A stretch of DNA of 64,000 nt from CAJINA01 sp964636125 (GCA_964636125.1 CAZWPX010000021.1:1-64000), one strand, 5' to 3'; positions 8,973 to 16,966 are shown, counted from the first letter of the stretch. A program made the numbers and translations. The notes: a model not told the origin generated them from the letters alone.

Positions 8973-9026
8973 TGCATGGCCTTCAGGGCCAGGACTCTTT
9001 GCACCATTTTTGGTATAGGAGCAACA

Positions 9027-9902
9027 ATGCACCTTTTTGATCAAGACATCCTGCTCTCCCCTACGGCGGAAAATGCATACACGACCACGGTTGCTGCGAA
9101 CTGGTCCATCAACGGGACACCGGACGGTGGATACCTCATGGCCCTGATGGCCCGGGCTGCCCTGGAGCACAGCGATAAGCGGGCCCTGTCCATCCTGACC
9201 GCGAACTTTATTCTCCGCAGTGAGCCAGGCGCGGCCGAGCTGATGTTGGAAAATATGGGCGCCTCCCGGCGTTTTGACCGCTGGCAGGTAAAGCTCCTGC
9301 AGGAAGGGCAGGAGAAGGTGCGGTCTATGGTCACCCTCGTGAATCCACAGGTGGACCAGGCGGGGAGCCGGTACGAAAGTGAAATGCCAACAGTGGCATC
9401 GACCGGACGCTGTATCAAGTTCGGGGAGATGTCGGGGTATACCCTGTTTGATCACATGGATGTTTTGCTGGATCCGGGCTGTGCCGAATGGATCACCGGC
9501 CGGTTGGACAAGAAGTCGGAACTTCGGGGCTGGATAAAATTTAAGGACGACCGGCCTTTTGACCCGCCGGCGCTGCTGTTGATAGCAGACGCTTTCCCGC
9601 CCCCGATTTTCGTGAGTCAGGGAATGGTGGCCTGGGTGCCCACGCTGGAAATGACCGTCAATATTCGCAACCGGCCAAAAACCCGCTGGCTCAAATGTGT
9701 GTTCCGGTCCCGGTACCTTAATGGCGGCATGGTGGAAGAAGATGGCGAGATCTGGGATGAAACCGGGGAACTCGTTGCGATCTCAAGGCAGGTGGCGCAG
9801 TACCGGAAGGCCTGGAGCAAAAGAGCAACCTGTAGAGGACGGATGGCAGATGCCAAAACGCCAAAGCTCAAAGAAGGGCAAAAGAAAGTTATTCGTTATT
9901 AG
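9027..9902 (+). CDS. Acyl-CoA thioesterase-like protein, double hotdog fold
   Basis: 291 residues. The sequence fits the TesB-like/4HBT_3 group: an N-terminal hotdog with TVAANWSINGTPDGGYLMAL (the loop and start of the central helix) and a second one ending with SRYLNGGMVEEDGEIWDETG and LVAISRQVAQYR. Such enzymes hydrolyse acyl-CoA to free acid and CoA; chain length cannot be told. I chose ATG 9027 because AGGAG stands six bases before it; the open frame extends upstream without homologous sequence. The last 25 residues are basic and unlike the family, perhaps due to loss of the original stop codon. Confidence 0.85.
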   Translation: MHLFDQDILLSPTAENAYTTTVAANWSINGTPDGGYLMALMARAALEHSDKRALSILTANFILRSEPGAAELMLENMGASRRFDRWQVKLLQEGQEKVRSMVTLVNPQVDQAGSRYESEMPTVASTGRCIKFGEMSGYTLFDHMDVLLDPGCAEWITGRLDKKSELRGWIKFKDDRPFDPPALLLIADAFPPPIFVSQGMVAWVPTLEMTVNIRNRPKTRWLKCVFRSRYLNGGMVEEDGEIWDETGELVAISRQVAQYRKAWSKRATCRGRMADAKTPKLKEGQKKVIRY

Positions 9903-9938
9903 TTATTGGGTGAAACCGCGGAGCAAAGCGACACCTTA

Positions 9939-10068
9939 TTCGATGTTCAACGTTCGATGTTTGAAGTTCAGGTATTTCAGTGATTCTTCCCTCCCTTGGG
10001 AGGGATTGAGGGAGGGGGAACTGCCGGGGCGAACATCGAACATCCAACGCCCAACTTCGAAGTTTGAA
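9939..10068 (+). repeat. Inverted array of 7-bp tandem repeats
   Basis: Within the gene-free stretch 9903-10230, TTCGATG, TTCAACG, TTCGATG, TTTGAAG and TTCAGG follow each other at 9939-9972, and GAACATC, GAACATC, CAACGCC, CAACTTC, GAAGTTT at 10031-10065 are the same kind of heptamer on the other strand. Between them a GC-rich segment CTTCCCTCCCTTGGGAGGG can fold on itself. Similar heptameric intergenic arrays are seen in other environmental bacteria; no function is known. Confidence 0.6.
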
Positions 10069-10230
10069 TTAAAGGCGAAAGTCAAAAAACTGTAGCATGA
10101 ATTTTGATTTTGGATCTGTGGGAACGGCATCCTGCCGCGAATACCCTTGCCCTTGACCTAACCGGCGATAGCCGGAGCTTAATCTGCGTCCTCTGTGAAA
10201 TCTGTGGACACATTGGGTTTAGATTTTCAA

Positions 10231-10647
10231 ATGGCAGCTAATCAAACAGATTCACTGGCAAAAACGAGCCGGTTATATGACTGGACCGCGGCGCTCCTGG
10301 CCTTTATCTTTTGGGGCGGCTGGGCCTTTTTGGTGAACCGGTCGTCCGGAACGGTCACCGGCCTCATCTCAGGATTCACCCAGGGTACGGCCAGCATGCT
10401 TATGACCTTTGTAATGATAAAAGCGGTGGCTACCATCTACAGCCGACTGACCCACCGTTTTCTGCAGCAGGTGGTGCCGACCACTGTCACCGTGGGCAGC
10501 GCGGCCTGCCTGCTGGTGCTGGTCCACTCCCTGGTCGGTACGCCAAACATTTTCTGGACGATTTTGCCCGGCCTCAGCGGCGCGGTGCCATTTTGCCTCT
10601 ACACCTCCTACAAACTGCAATCTCCCGGTGAAAAGGGCCCGGGCTAA
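10231..10647 (+). CDS. Small integral membrane protein (138 aa)
   Basis: Starts MAANQTDSLAKTSRLYDW and has about four hydrophobic segments (AALLAFIFWGGWAFLV, ASMLMTFVMIKAVATI, VGSAACLLVLVHSLVG, IFWTILPGLSGAVPFCLY). A GTG 12 codons upstream opens the same frame, but it lies inside a CTCTGTGAAATCTGTGG string that resembles intergenic repeats, so ATG 10231 is preferred although its ribosome site is weak. I do not recognise the family. Confidence 0.7.
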   Translation: MAANQTDSLAKTSRLYDWTAALLAFIFWGGWAFLVNRSSGTVTGLISGFTQGTASMLMTFVMIKAVATIYSRLTHRFLQQVVPTTVTVGSAACLLVLVHSLVGTPNIFWTILPGLSGAVPFCLYTSYKLQSPGEKGPG

Positions 10648-10790
10648 AAGAGTGTGTTCCCTCATCTTATCTACCTGAAATGTTTTCTTTCTGAATTGCT
10701 CCTAAAGTGTTTTCAAAGTTTTTAGTCGCTTATCTCAAACGTGATTTTTGCATTGCTGTTTGCTTCTTGCCTTCAGCCTGAACTGCTGCC

Positions 10791-11132
10791 CTACATACTG
10801 TTGTACAATACATCCGTTACCGCCTCCTCAAGGGTATCGGCGGTACAAAACAGGTCCAGGTTGAGGGTGCTGGCTGAAAGTGCCTGGTGGTCATCGTGAT
10901 TGTAGCAGGCCTGGGCCACGAGCACGTTGCTGTTAATAGTATCTGAACCGGTCACCTCATAATCATCGTACCAGGGGGAGCCGTCTTTTTTACGATAGGA
11001 CTTTACCAGCCGGATGCGAACGTCCATTTCGAGGTCTGGGATGGAAAGGTAGATGTCCTGGCCCTCTTTGCGCCTTACGATGGATCCGTGTGAAAATTGC
11101 CAGTCGTTGTCCGGGTAATTTTTAGGTTCCAT
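10791..11132 (-). CDS. Conserved-looking protein of unknown function (113 aa)
   Basis: A soluble, Asp/Tyr-rich protein, MEPKNYPDNDWQFSHG to VLYNSM, without membrane segments. An ideal AAGGAGGT lies seven bases before the ATG, so it is well translated. The order of charged strands (IYLSIPDLEMDVRIRLVKSY) suggests a beta-rich fold. No family is recognised. It is a single gene, divergent from the DUF362 gene. Confidence 0.75.
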   Translation of the reverse strand: MEPKNYPDNDWQFSHGSIVRRKEGQDIYLSIPDLEMDVRIRLVKSYRKKDGSPWYDDYEVTGSDTINSNVLVAQACYNHDDHQALSASTLNLDLFCTADTLEEAVTDVLYNSM

Positions 11133-11286
11133 TTTGTACCTCCTTTGTTATGGTAACCTACCATAAAACAACGGTTCCGTTTGTCATTGACCGTTTACGC
11201 CAAGTTGTTGGCCAAATGCGCCAATCTGGGCCTGCCCGGGAAGTACCATTCGGCAGCAGGCTCCTGTTGCACCCGGAGTGATGCCG

Positions 11287-12063
11287 ATGGCACTATCAGT
11301 CATTCAGTTTGAATCTTATGAAAAATCAGTGACTGCAGCCCTGGACCAGTTGGGGGCGCACACTCACATTTCAGCGCAGTCAAAGGTTCTCATAAAACCT
11401 AACCTGATAAATGCCGACCCGCACCCGGTCACAACGCCGGCCGCATGCTGCGAGGCCGTTGTCCGTTATGTACAGCGGTGCAGTCAGGCTCGGATCGTCA
11501 TTGCCGAGGGGTGCGGCGACAGCGTCCTGGAGACGGATGAGGTCTTTGCAACCTGCGGCTACCGGAAACTGGCCCGGGCGTATGGGCTTGAACTTCTGGA
11601 TTTGAACCGGGCCCCACTGCGGGAAGTGGAGCAACCGGAGTGCCTTGTATTCCCACAGATGCAGTTGCCCGAAGTAGCGTTCTTGTATTACATTATTTCC
11701 GTTCCCGTCCTCAAAGCCCACTCCCTGGCAACGATTACCGGGAGTCTCAAGAACATGATGGGGTTTGCCCCGCCGGAGCACTATTCAGGACGCTACGGAA
11801 ACTGGAAGAAGTCTCTCTTTCATGGCCGTATGCAACAGTCGATCATTGACTTGAATCGTTATATCGCGCCGGATCTGACCATTATGGATGCCAGCATCGG
11901 CCTGGCCGAGTTTCATCTGGGGGGGCCGCCTTGCGACCCTCCAGTGGCCAAGATTGTAGCCGGATACAATCCCTGGGAGGTGGATCGTGAAGCTGCCGGG
12001 TTATTAGGGTTGGATTGGCGCACGATTGAACATATTCGGGCCGGGTTTGAACATGATATTTAA
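11287..12063 (+). CDS. DUF362 domain protein
   Basis: About 258 residues matching DUF362: KVLIKPNLI near the N-terminus, IVIAEGCGD in the middle, then SVPVLKAHSLATITGSLKNMMG and ITIMDASIGL-like DLTIMDASIGL. Larger family members carry a ferredoxin domain, which is absent here. Function is not established, though several relatives occur near Fe-S and redox genes. ATG 11287 lies eight bases after CGGAG; GTG 11278 and ATG 11281 are in frame just upstream and cannot be excluded. Confidence 0.85.
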   Translation: MALSVIQFESYEKSVTAALDQLGAHTHISAQSKVLIKPNLINADPHPVTTPAACCEAVVRYVQRCSQARIVIAEGCGDSVLETDEVFATCGYRKLARAYGLELLDLNRAPLREVEQPECLVFPQMQLPEVAFLYYIISVPVLKAHSLATITGSLKNMMGFAPPEHYSGRYGNWKKSLFHGRMQQSIIDLNRYIAPDLTIMDASIGLAEFHLGGPPCDPPVAKIVAGYNPWEVDREAAGLLGLDWRTIEHIRAGFEHDI

Positions 12064-12079
12064 AAGCTTGTTAAGGCAG

Positions 12080-12111
12080 GATTCAAGAGTTCAAGGATTC
12101 GAGGGTTCGAG
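12080..12111 (+). repeat. Four 8-bp tandem repeats
   Basis: GATTCAAG, AGTTCAAG, GATTCGAG and GGTTCGAG follow each other, a variant of NRTTCRAG, directly after the DUF362 stop codon. It resembles the 7-bp arrays at 9.9-10.1 kb in composition but has another period. Confidence 0.6.
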
Positions 12112-12184
12112 TGAAAGGCAAAACCCGAACAAGTTAACTTTTTAAAGAGAGACCAGGGTTCAATAGTGAAAGGGCGGTGTAAGA

Positions 12185-12352
12185 ATGACCCACTTTGCCA
12201 GGGCCGCCCAGACCGATGTCCGGGTTTTCAAACAGCAGGTCGAGCATGTCAGCCGCAGCCCGGTGATGAACGCACTTCTCGATACCATGGCCGGTCTCCT
12301 GGTCGTATTGAACGAGGATCGCCAGGTCGTGGCTCTCAACCATTCCTTTTGA
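12185..12352 (+). pseudogene. Remnant of a PAS-type sensor kinase gene (first 55 codons)
   Basis: A 55-codon frame starts MTHFARAAQTDVRVFKQQ and continues SPVMNALLDTMAGLLVVL-NEDRQVVALNHSF before a stop. The second part is the start of a PAS sensor domain as found at the N-terminus of many deltaproteobacterial histidine kinases (conserved LL...G.LVVLN..RQVVA.N). Everything after the first PAS strands is missing. The gene-free stretch 12353-12779 that follows holds CTTTGCGCCTCCGCGTC-type intergenic sequence and no other gene. Confidence 0.55.
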
Positions 12353-12779
12353 CAATATGGTATTGCTATTGTTTTTCAGCATAGCTGATAGTAATCACAA
12401 GTGATCTTCTTTGCGCCTCCGCGTCTTTGCGCGAGATAGGCTTTTCTATCATGCGGACGTACCAAACGCTATCACCTGAAATGGGCGATCCTCCGGGGGA
12501 TGGGCTCACAGGATGGGGAGGGTGGAGGATCGCGCCATCCAGGTTCCTAATGATATAAACACGAATCGTGCCACTGAACGAAAATCCGTTTATATATTCT
12601 CACTGGGGACCGAAAAATAATGTAACCTATTGTATTTAAAAATATTATTATCTAAAGCGAATTGAAGTGAACCGCACCAGGTTTTGATAAAAAACATCCT
12701 GTTCAGACAGTGATGCACGAAATACAGTGCTTTGATGCACAAAGGCCTGTGCACCTGACAAACCTGGCAAAAAAATAGC

Positions 12780-12807
12780 TTGACATATTCTCGAAAACGG
12801 GTATAAA
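12780..12807 (+). promoter_or_regulatory. Sigma-70 promoter of tRNA-Phe
   Basis: TTGACA at 12780-12785 and TATAAA at 12802-12807 with a 16-base spacer, about 45 bases upstream of the mature tRNA 5' end. Confidence 0.8.
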
Positions 12808-12851
12808 TGCCATTTTTTGAGAGCGGAAATTATTGCTTTCAAAAGCCTTGA

Positions 12852-12927
12852 GCCGAGGTAGCTCAGTCGGTAGAGCAGGGGACTGAAAATCCCCGTGTCG
12901 GCAGTTCGATTCTGTCCCTCGGCACCA
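12852..12927 (+). tRNA. tRNA-Phe (GAA)
   Basis: A 76-base cloverleaf. Acceptor GCCGAGG pairs with CCTCGGC; the D arm is GCTC...GAGC; the anticodon stem GGGGA/TCCCC closes the loop CTGAAAA with anticodon GAA; the T arm contains GTTCGATTC; CCA is encoded. It serves as integration site for the element to its right, whose core copies the last 45 bases. Confidence 0.97.
12883..12927 (+). repeat. Attachment site attL (45-bp direct repeat)
   Basis: From the anticodon loop (CTGAAAAT...) to the encoded CCA, identical to 22950-22994. The flanking bases differ on the 5' side, so the repeat is exactly 45 bases. This is the standard signature of tyrosine-recombinase integration into a tRNA 3' end. Confidence 0.93.
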
Positions 12928-12946
12928 GTAAAAAGGCAAAGAAAAT

Positions 12947-12979
12947 AGGAGGCTAGGAATTAATTCCTGCCTCCTTTTT
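12947..12979 (+). terminator. Rho-independent terminator after tRNA-Phe
   Basis: AGGAGGC-T-AGGAATT pairs with AATTCCT-GCCTCCT (one bulged T), followed by TTTTT at 12975-12979. It lies inside the integrated element, so the element supplies a new terminator to the tRNA. On the other strand it lies beyond the recombinase stop. Confidence 0.85.
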
Positions 12980-12989
12980 CCGTTTATAA

Positions 12990-13814
12990 TCAAGGATATT
13001 TACTGTGGCCCCCCGCTGGCCCCCCCCCCTGAGTGGCTGTTGCGCCGTCTGGACCCACAATTTCGTTGGCTGTGACCCGGAGAGCATCTTGACTTGGATG
13101 GGTGTATCTGGTGGTGGTCGATGTCTGTTTATGGTTCATAAGTTTGGCAATAGTGGCCTCACTGACCCGACGATCTCCAAGCCATGACCCGAAGCTATGC
13201 CGTAGGTCGTGGATGCGTATTTCAGAATCAAGTCCTGCCACTCTCAGTGCCGTTTTAAAGGTCTTTCTGATCTGACCGTAGGGCTTTCCTGCATACCGGC
13301 CAGTTACGTGAGGAAATACAAAGGGACTGCCTTTAATCCGATGTGTACGCTCAATTATGCCCCATGCCCAATCTGACAAGGGAATTCCATCTTTACCGGC
13401 TTTCATATCAATACCGACCAAACGGCGGTTTATCATATCGATTTCAGACCACCTAAGCCGGGCTCCATTTGTAAAACGTAGCCCTGTGGCAAGCAGGAAC
13501 TCTATCAGTAAACCCTTGTTGTTATTTTCAAGGGCATTCAGCAGGTCGACGGCTTCGGGCTCGGTTAAACTTATCCCGTAATCTTTTTCCTCAGAACCGG
13601 CAGTCTTACCATAAACCGGATTGTCCCCCGAAAATAGCCCGTCACCCTTGGCTTGATTGAACAGGCGTTTGAGGATGGCAAGTTCCCGGTTGATTGTACC
13701 GGGTTTTGGGAGAGTACCTTTGCCCGGTCGAACACTTGTATGAATGGGTGCTGTGCAAAAAAAATGGAAAGACGCCGGGTGATTTAAAATGAACCAGAGC
13801 CCGGAGAAATGCAT
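12990..13814 (-). CDS. Tyrosine recombinase (integrase), N-terminally truncated
   Basis: Catalytic domain of a phage/island integrase that would recombine attP with the tRNA-Phe site. Visible: ATGLRFTNGARLRWSEID with the first catalytic Arg, HDLRHSFGSWL (His-x-x-Arg-His), and LMNHKQTSTTTRYTH with the nucleophilic Tyr. Upstream, PGTINRELAILKRLFN is the end of the core-binding domain. The first 28 or so residues (MHFSGLWFILNH...) do not resemble an integrase and there is no arm-binding domain; family members are usually 330-400 residues. The gene was therefore cut at about 13,745 and the present start is accidental. It points toward the tRNA, as is usual for island integrases, and overlaps the next gene's start on the other strand by 26 bases. 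Confidence 0.85.
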   Translation of the reverse strand: MHFSGLWFILNHPASFHFFCTAPIHTSVRPGKGTLPKPGTINRELAILKRLFNQAKGDGLFSGDNPVYGKTAGSEEKDYGISLTEPEAVDLLNALENNNKGLLIEFLLATGLRFTNGARLRWSEIDMINRRLVGIDMKAGKDGIPLSDWAWGIIERTHRIKGSPFVFPHVTGRYAGKPYGQIRKTFKTALRVAGLDSEIRIHDLRHSFGSWLGDRRVSEATIAKLMNHKQTSTTTRYTHPSQDALRVTANEIVGPDGATATQGGGPAGGHSKYP

Positions 13815-14541
13815 TAAGTGCGGTCGGCATGAAAAACTTATCAGGCCAGATGGCTCCGTCTGTTTTTATGGACCCGCTAAAAAATGCAATTTCATTTGTG
13901 GGTTTTGTGTACAGGAAATCATCCACCGCAAGGCTGTAAAGAAAGTGCCAATACCGGCGGTAGCAAAAGCAATAAAATTTCGGAAATCAAAGGAGGGAGG
14001 CATTATGGCTAACTGGATACAGGGTTGTACAATGTGTAATGACGGCATTGTTATGGAAGTCAAGCGGAGAGAGCAAGGCGGGCAGTCGGTTAATGCGGCC
14101 TGTAAAGAAATGGCGGCTGAGGCGGCGGCTAAATTTCCTGAACTGGCAAGCGAGTTTAAGGCAAAGCGAATCATGCAACGCTACCGCTATCATGCGGGGC
14201 TTGAGAATGTTTCCGAAAATCGGAAACCCGAACCGGCCCCGACACCCACAGCCAAACCACCGGAACCCGGAATAAGATCTGACCCAGAAGTGCGGCCCGA
14301 ATGGACCCCGCCACTGCAACCAGAGGGGGAACCACCCGAGGTTCAGCTTGCCCCGCCCGAAGTAATGAAGACATGGAACCGGGTTGAAAAGCTGTTGCAA
14401 TCGGTGGTGGGGCTTATCAGGAATGAGTGCAACTTCGGTTATCAGCTATCAGATACCTTGATGACCAGCATGGATAGTTGGGTAACGATATTAAATGAAA
14501 GTTACGAAAGATTACAAGAGGGCCACCCAGGCGAATGTTGA
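13789..14541 (+). CDS. Cysteine-rich (zinc-ribbon-like) element protein of unknown function
   Basis: 250 residues if read from ATG 13789 (GGGTGA six bases upstream). The N-terminus has CIKCG, then CNFICGFC, a probable zinc-binding knuckle. After residue 72 a second part begins with MANWIQGCTMCNDGIV, and it has its own very strong site AAAGGAGGGAGG before ATG 14005. A Pro-rich linker of about 60 residues (PEPAPTPTAKPPEPG) leads to a helical C-terminus. So this is either one protein, or a protein with a shorter in-frame product from 14005, or a fusion of two small genes. It opens the gene set leading to the primase. Confidence 0.65.
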   Translation: MNQSPEKCIKCGRHEKLIRPDGSVCFYGPAKKCNFICGFCVQEIIHRKAVKKVPIPAVAKAIKFRKSKEGGIMANWIQGCTMCNDGIVMEVKRREQGGQSVNAACKEMAAEAAAKFPELASEFKAKRIMQRYRYHAGLENVSENRKPEPAPTPTAKPPEPGIRSDPEVRPEWTPPLQPEGEPPEVQLAPPEVMKTWNRVEKLLQSVVGLIRNECNFGYQLSDTLMTSMDSWVTILNESYERLQEGHPGEC

Positions 14542-14587
14542 GCAGACTAATGCCCTGCTGGTGTGGCTGAAGCCCCGGTATGCATAA
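14495..14587 (+). CDS. Possible 30-aa ORF between the zinc-ribbon gene and the primase
   Basis: ATG 14495 to TAA 14587 encodes MKVTKDYKRATQANVEQTNA and ten more residues ending KPRYA. It overlaps the end of the upstream gene in another frame and its stop lies 10 bases before the primase ATG, a packing typical for coupled phage genes. There is no strong ribosome site, so coding is uncertain. Confidence 0.35.
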   Translation: MKVTKDYKRATQANVEQTNALLVWLKPRYA

Positions 14588-14597
14588 GGAGATTGCG

Positions 14598-15581
14598 ATG
14601 CCCGATACCACAATCTACAAAAAAGAGGCTATCAGTGCCTACTTTGACGGTGAGTATCAGGACTTTTACGGAAAATACACTGATCTAAAACCCAGTTCAA
14701 ACGGACGGTCAATGACCTTGTGCCCCTTTCACAGTGACAAGAATCCGTCCCTGTCCATTAATAACGGCACCGGTCAGTTTAAGTGCTTTGGATGCAATAA
14801 ATCGGGTGACATCTTCAGTTTCTATGGTGAGGTGCACAACCTGAACACCAATGGCCACTTTCCTGAAATATTGAAAGGGATAGCAGAGGATTTCGGGATT
14901 GCCGGTGACATTGTTATGCCCCGCATAACTGAGAAACCAACCCCAAAAACAAAAATAGTCGAAATTTCCAACTACACTGATGTTAACGGAAATATTCTGC
15001 ACCAGACGGTTCGCATGGAACCCAAGGACTTCAGGCAAAGGGCTCCGAATGGTAACGGCAAGTTTATGTGGTCACTGAAAGGGGTTGATACGGTCCTGTA
15101 CAACCTGCCTGCGGTCATCAAGGCTGATGAGGTGATCGTAGTAGAAGGGGAAAAGGATGCCGATACCCTGATCGATCTTGGATTCTGTGCGACCACCAAT
15201 GCGATGGGTGCCGGAAAATGGCAGGACACCTATACACAGGCACTGGCCGGAAAGCATGTAGTCATGATCAGCGATAACGACAAAGCAGGCAGAGATCGAA
15301 ATGCCATGCTCTCAGAAAAACTTGCAGGCCAAGTTGGATCTTTAAAAATCATTGAATTGTATGATTTGCCGGAGCACGGGGACGTAACAGATTTCATTGA
15401 AGGGTTCAAATACGAGGAAGATGCCAATGAAAGACTGTGTATTATGATTGAAGGGGCAGAAACGTACTCTCCGCCTGAACCAACCGATGAACCAGTGCTG
15501 ACCAGAATCAGGCTTGTCCATAATGCTGACCTTATAAAAGGTATCGAAAAAGCAGACTGGCTTAGAGGGGGGGGCAAATGA
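14598..15581 (+). CDS. DNA primase-like protein (CHC2 zinc finger plus TOPRIM)
   Basis: 327 residues. The CHC2 zinc finger is CPFHSDKNPSLSI...FKCFGCNKSGDIFSF at about residues 37-75; the TOPRIM part shows VVEGEKDADTL and the Asp pair region ISDNDKAGRDR. These two domains make RNA primers in replication of phages, plasmids and satellites. ATG 14598 is preceded by AAGGAG at the right distance; an ATG six codons earlier is rejected. The end (HNADLIKGIEKADW then LRGGGK after a run of eight G) looks like the first strand of a RepA/DnaB-like helicase that is no longer there, so a helicase part may have been lost by deletion or by a slip in the G-run. The TGACCAC repeats begin at its stop codon. Confidence 0.87.
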   Translation: MPDTTIYKKEAISAYFDGEYQDFYGKYTDLKPSSNGRSMTLCPFHSDKNPSLSINNGTGQFKCFGCNKSGDIFSFYGEVHNLNTNGHFPEILKGIAEDFGIAGDIVMPRITEKPTPKTKIVEISNYTDVNGNILHQTVRMEPKDFRQRAPNGNGKFMWSLKGVDTVLYNLPAVIKADEVIVVEGEKDADTLIDLGFCATTNAMGAGKWQDTYTQALAGKHVVMISDNDKAGRDRNAMLSEKLAGQVGSLKIIELYDLPEHGDVTDFIEGFKYEEDANERLCIMIEGAETYSPPEPTDEPVLTRIRLVHNADLIKGIEKADWLRGGGK

Positions 15582-15696
15582 CCACCACTATTGGACCTGA
15601 CCACGGTTTGACCACCGAAATACCACCTTTTTGAGGGATAATTACCACGGTTTGACCATGGTCTGACCACCCCAAAAAGTGGTCATTGGGTGGTCA
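15579..15696 (+). repeat. Cluster of TGACCAC repeats, candidate iterons/origin
   Basis: TGACCAC occurs at 15579, 15598, 15609 and 15664, the variant TGACCAT at 15653, and the inverse GTGGTCA at 15679 and 15690: seven sites in 118 bases, several inside a longer CACGGTTTGACCA unit. About 0.014 hits would be expected by chance. Right of it, GTGGAA and TTCCAC form an inverted repeat at 15712-15730. Placement next to a primase gene suggests a replication origin or an operator array. Confidence 0.7.
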
Positions 15697-15826
15697 TCGG
15701 GATTAAATGGAGTGGAATGAATCGTTCCACCTGATCATTTTGAACCCCAAAATGCAAACCATCCTAAATAGTAACCGTCTTTTATAGCCGGGGATAACCA
15801 AGGACCCTAATCATAAAGGTGACATC

Positions 15827-16252
15827 ATGCCAAATAAAAAAGGCGCTCCAACAAAACCAGAGCTTGCCCGATTCAAGGTCTTGACTGACATCGGACATTC
15901 TCCATATGCAATCTCGAAAATCACCGGCAGGGACGCAAAAACAATCCGCAGGTATCTGCTGAGATCCGATCTTTATCAAGACGCCGAAGTTCAAAAAATG
16001 ATCGCCACAATCAAGGCAGAAGAACTCACGGATCTGACCCTGATTGGCCTAAAAGCCCGCCTGCATTTGCACCGGCTATTAGATCGTGGAAAGGTCAGGC
16101 CCATTGAGGCAACTGCCATTATGGATCGGTCATTTCAACAGCGCCGGTTGTTGGAGGGGTCATCTACTAACAATATCAATATTCATGCCCTTATCATGGA
16201 AATAAAAAAAGCCCGCAAAAAGGCTGATCCTTGCAAGGCAGAGAGCGACTGA
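15827..16252 (+). CDS. Helix-turn-helix protein, phage-like
   Basis: 141 residues, basic. The N-terminal third holds a helix-turn-helix (YAISKITGRDAKTIRRYL); the remainder is helical with KARLHLHRLLDRGKVRP and a basic tail KIKKARKKAD-like IKKARKKADPCKAE. Such proteins occur in prophages as small terminase-like or regulatory proteins. The start has AAAGGTGAC five bases before the ATG. Downstream of the TGACCAC cluster, it is a candidate to bind it. Confidence 0.65.
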   Translation: MPNKKGAPTKPELARFKVLTDIGHSPYAISKITGRDAKTIRRYLLRSDLYQDAEVQKMIATIKAEELTDLTLIGLKARLHLHRLLDRGKVRPIEATAIMDRSFQQRRLLEGSSTNNINIHALIMEIKKARKKADPCKAESD

Positions 16253-16258
16253 TAGCAC

Positions 16259-16294
16259 TTTTGGGGGTAAGGCATGCCAGATATTACCCCAAAA
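16259..16294 (+). promoter_or_regulatory. Strong hairpin after the HTH gene
   Basis: TTTTGGGGGTAA (16259-16270) pairs with TTACCCCAAAA (16284-16294) with one bulged G, and the loop contains the palindrome GGCATGCC. There is no T-run, so it may be an operator or mRNA processing structure rather than a terminator. Confidence 0.45.
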
Positions 16295-16362
16295 TCTCAC
16301 AGTACTATGCTCTATATATTCAGTGCCAAACTGCAAAACAAAAACCTGAAAAGGAGAAAATC

Positions 16363-16611
16363 ATGAAAGATGCAGTGAAAATTTTGGATTCAATCGTAGC
16401 ATCACTATCTTCGGCCTACCAGGAAACTAATCAATTTTGGGGTGTAAAAGGCATTAACGGATCTCCGCTGGAACCACGTTTAACTGATCTGATCAGCAAC
16501 ATTAATGACTGCCGTTATTTTGCATGCGAAAGCCTTGGTGAAGTATTGCGGTCAATAGTTGATCAGGGACCACCCATGCAGGCAGTACTGAAGAGAGGTA
16601 TTAGGGGCTGA
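16363..16611 (+). CDS. Small helical protein of unknown function (82 aa)
   Basis: From ATG 16363, which has AAGGAG eight bases upstream: MKDAVKILDSIVASLSSAYQ to LKRGIRG. The frame is open further upstream to 16231 but overlaps the HTH gene and has no site. Mostly helical, no motif recognised. Same direction as the HTH gene. Confidence 0.6.
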   Translation: MKDAVKILDSIVASLSSAYQETNQFWGVKGINGSPLEPRLTDLISNINDCRYFACESLGEVLRSIVDQGPPMQAVLKRGIRG

Positions 16612-16966
16612 TCAGCCGATTAGTTACTCCCGTGCTGAAGTCCCTGATCACGACTTTTGCACGGGTTGAATATAGCGACTGACCAATAACACGAGGAGGC
16701 CCCTGTTCTGATGCAGGCAGGGGGGTGCATGAGGGTGATTATGGCACTCTATGCAGAACTGCTTATCTGAGTAAGCCCAAGTGAAGAAACCTATCAAAAT
16801 TTGATAAAAACTGAGCTGGTCAAGACGACCGACCCACGATGGCGAGTATTCGCCGTTATGGGGTGTGTTTTGACATCCGAATCCCAACCGAGTATACCTT
16901 GATGTAGTAGTTGGTAACCCACCCCAGCACTCCAGTATTTGAAACACCACAAGAAAGGAGACTATC
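16612..16966. other. Gene-free stretch with inverted repeats
   Basis: Contains CCCGTGC (16629-16635) paired with GCACGGG (16659-16665), and a perfect 15-base palindrome TATCAAAATTTGATA at 16792-16806 that could be an operator for the gene at 16967. No coding sequence seen. Confidence 0.5.

Noticed and set aside
12703..12993. Minus-strand ORF crossing the tRNA, and the VPRDRIELPTRG end of the right integrase
   Set aside because: Both are translations of the tRNA sequence in reverse, a common annotation artefact.
15579..15696. CRISPR array
   Set aside because: The repeats are seven bases with irregular 4-38 base spacing; no cas genes are present.
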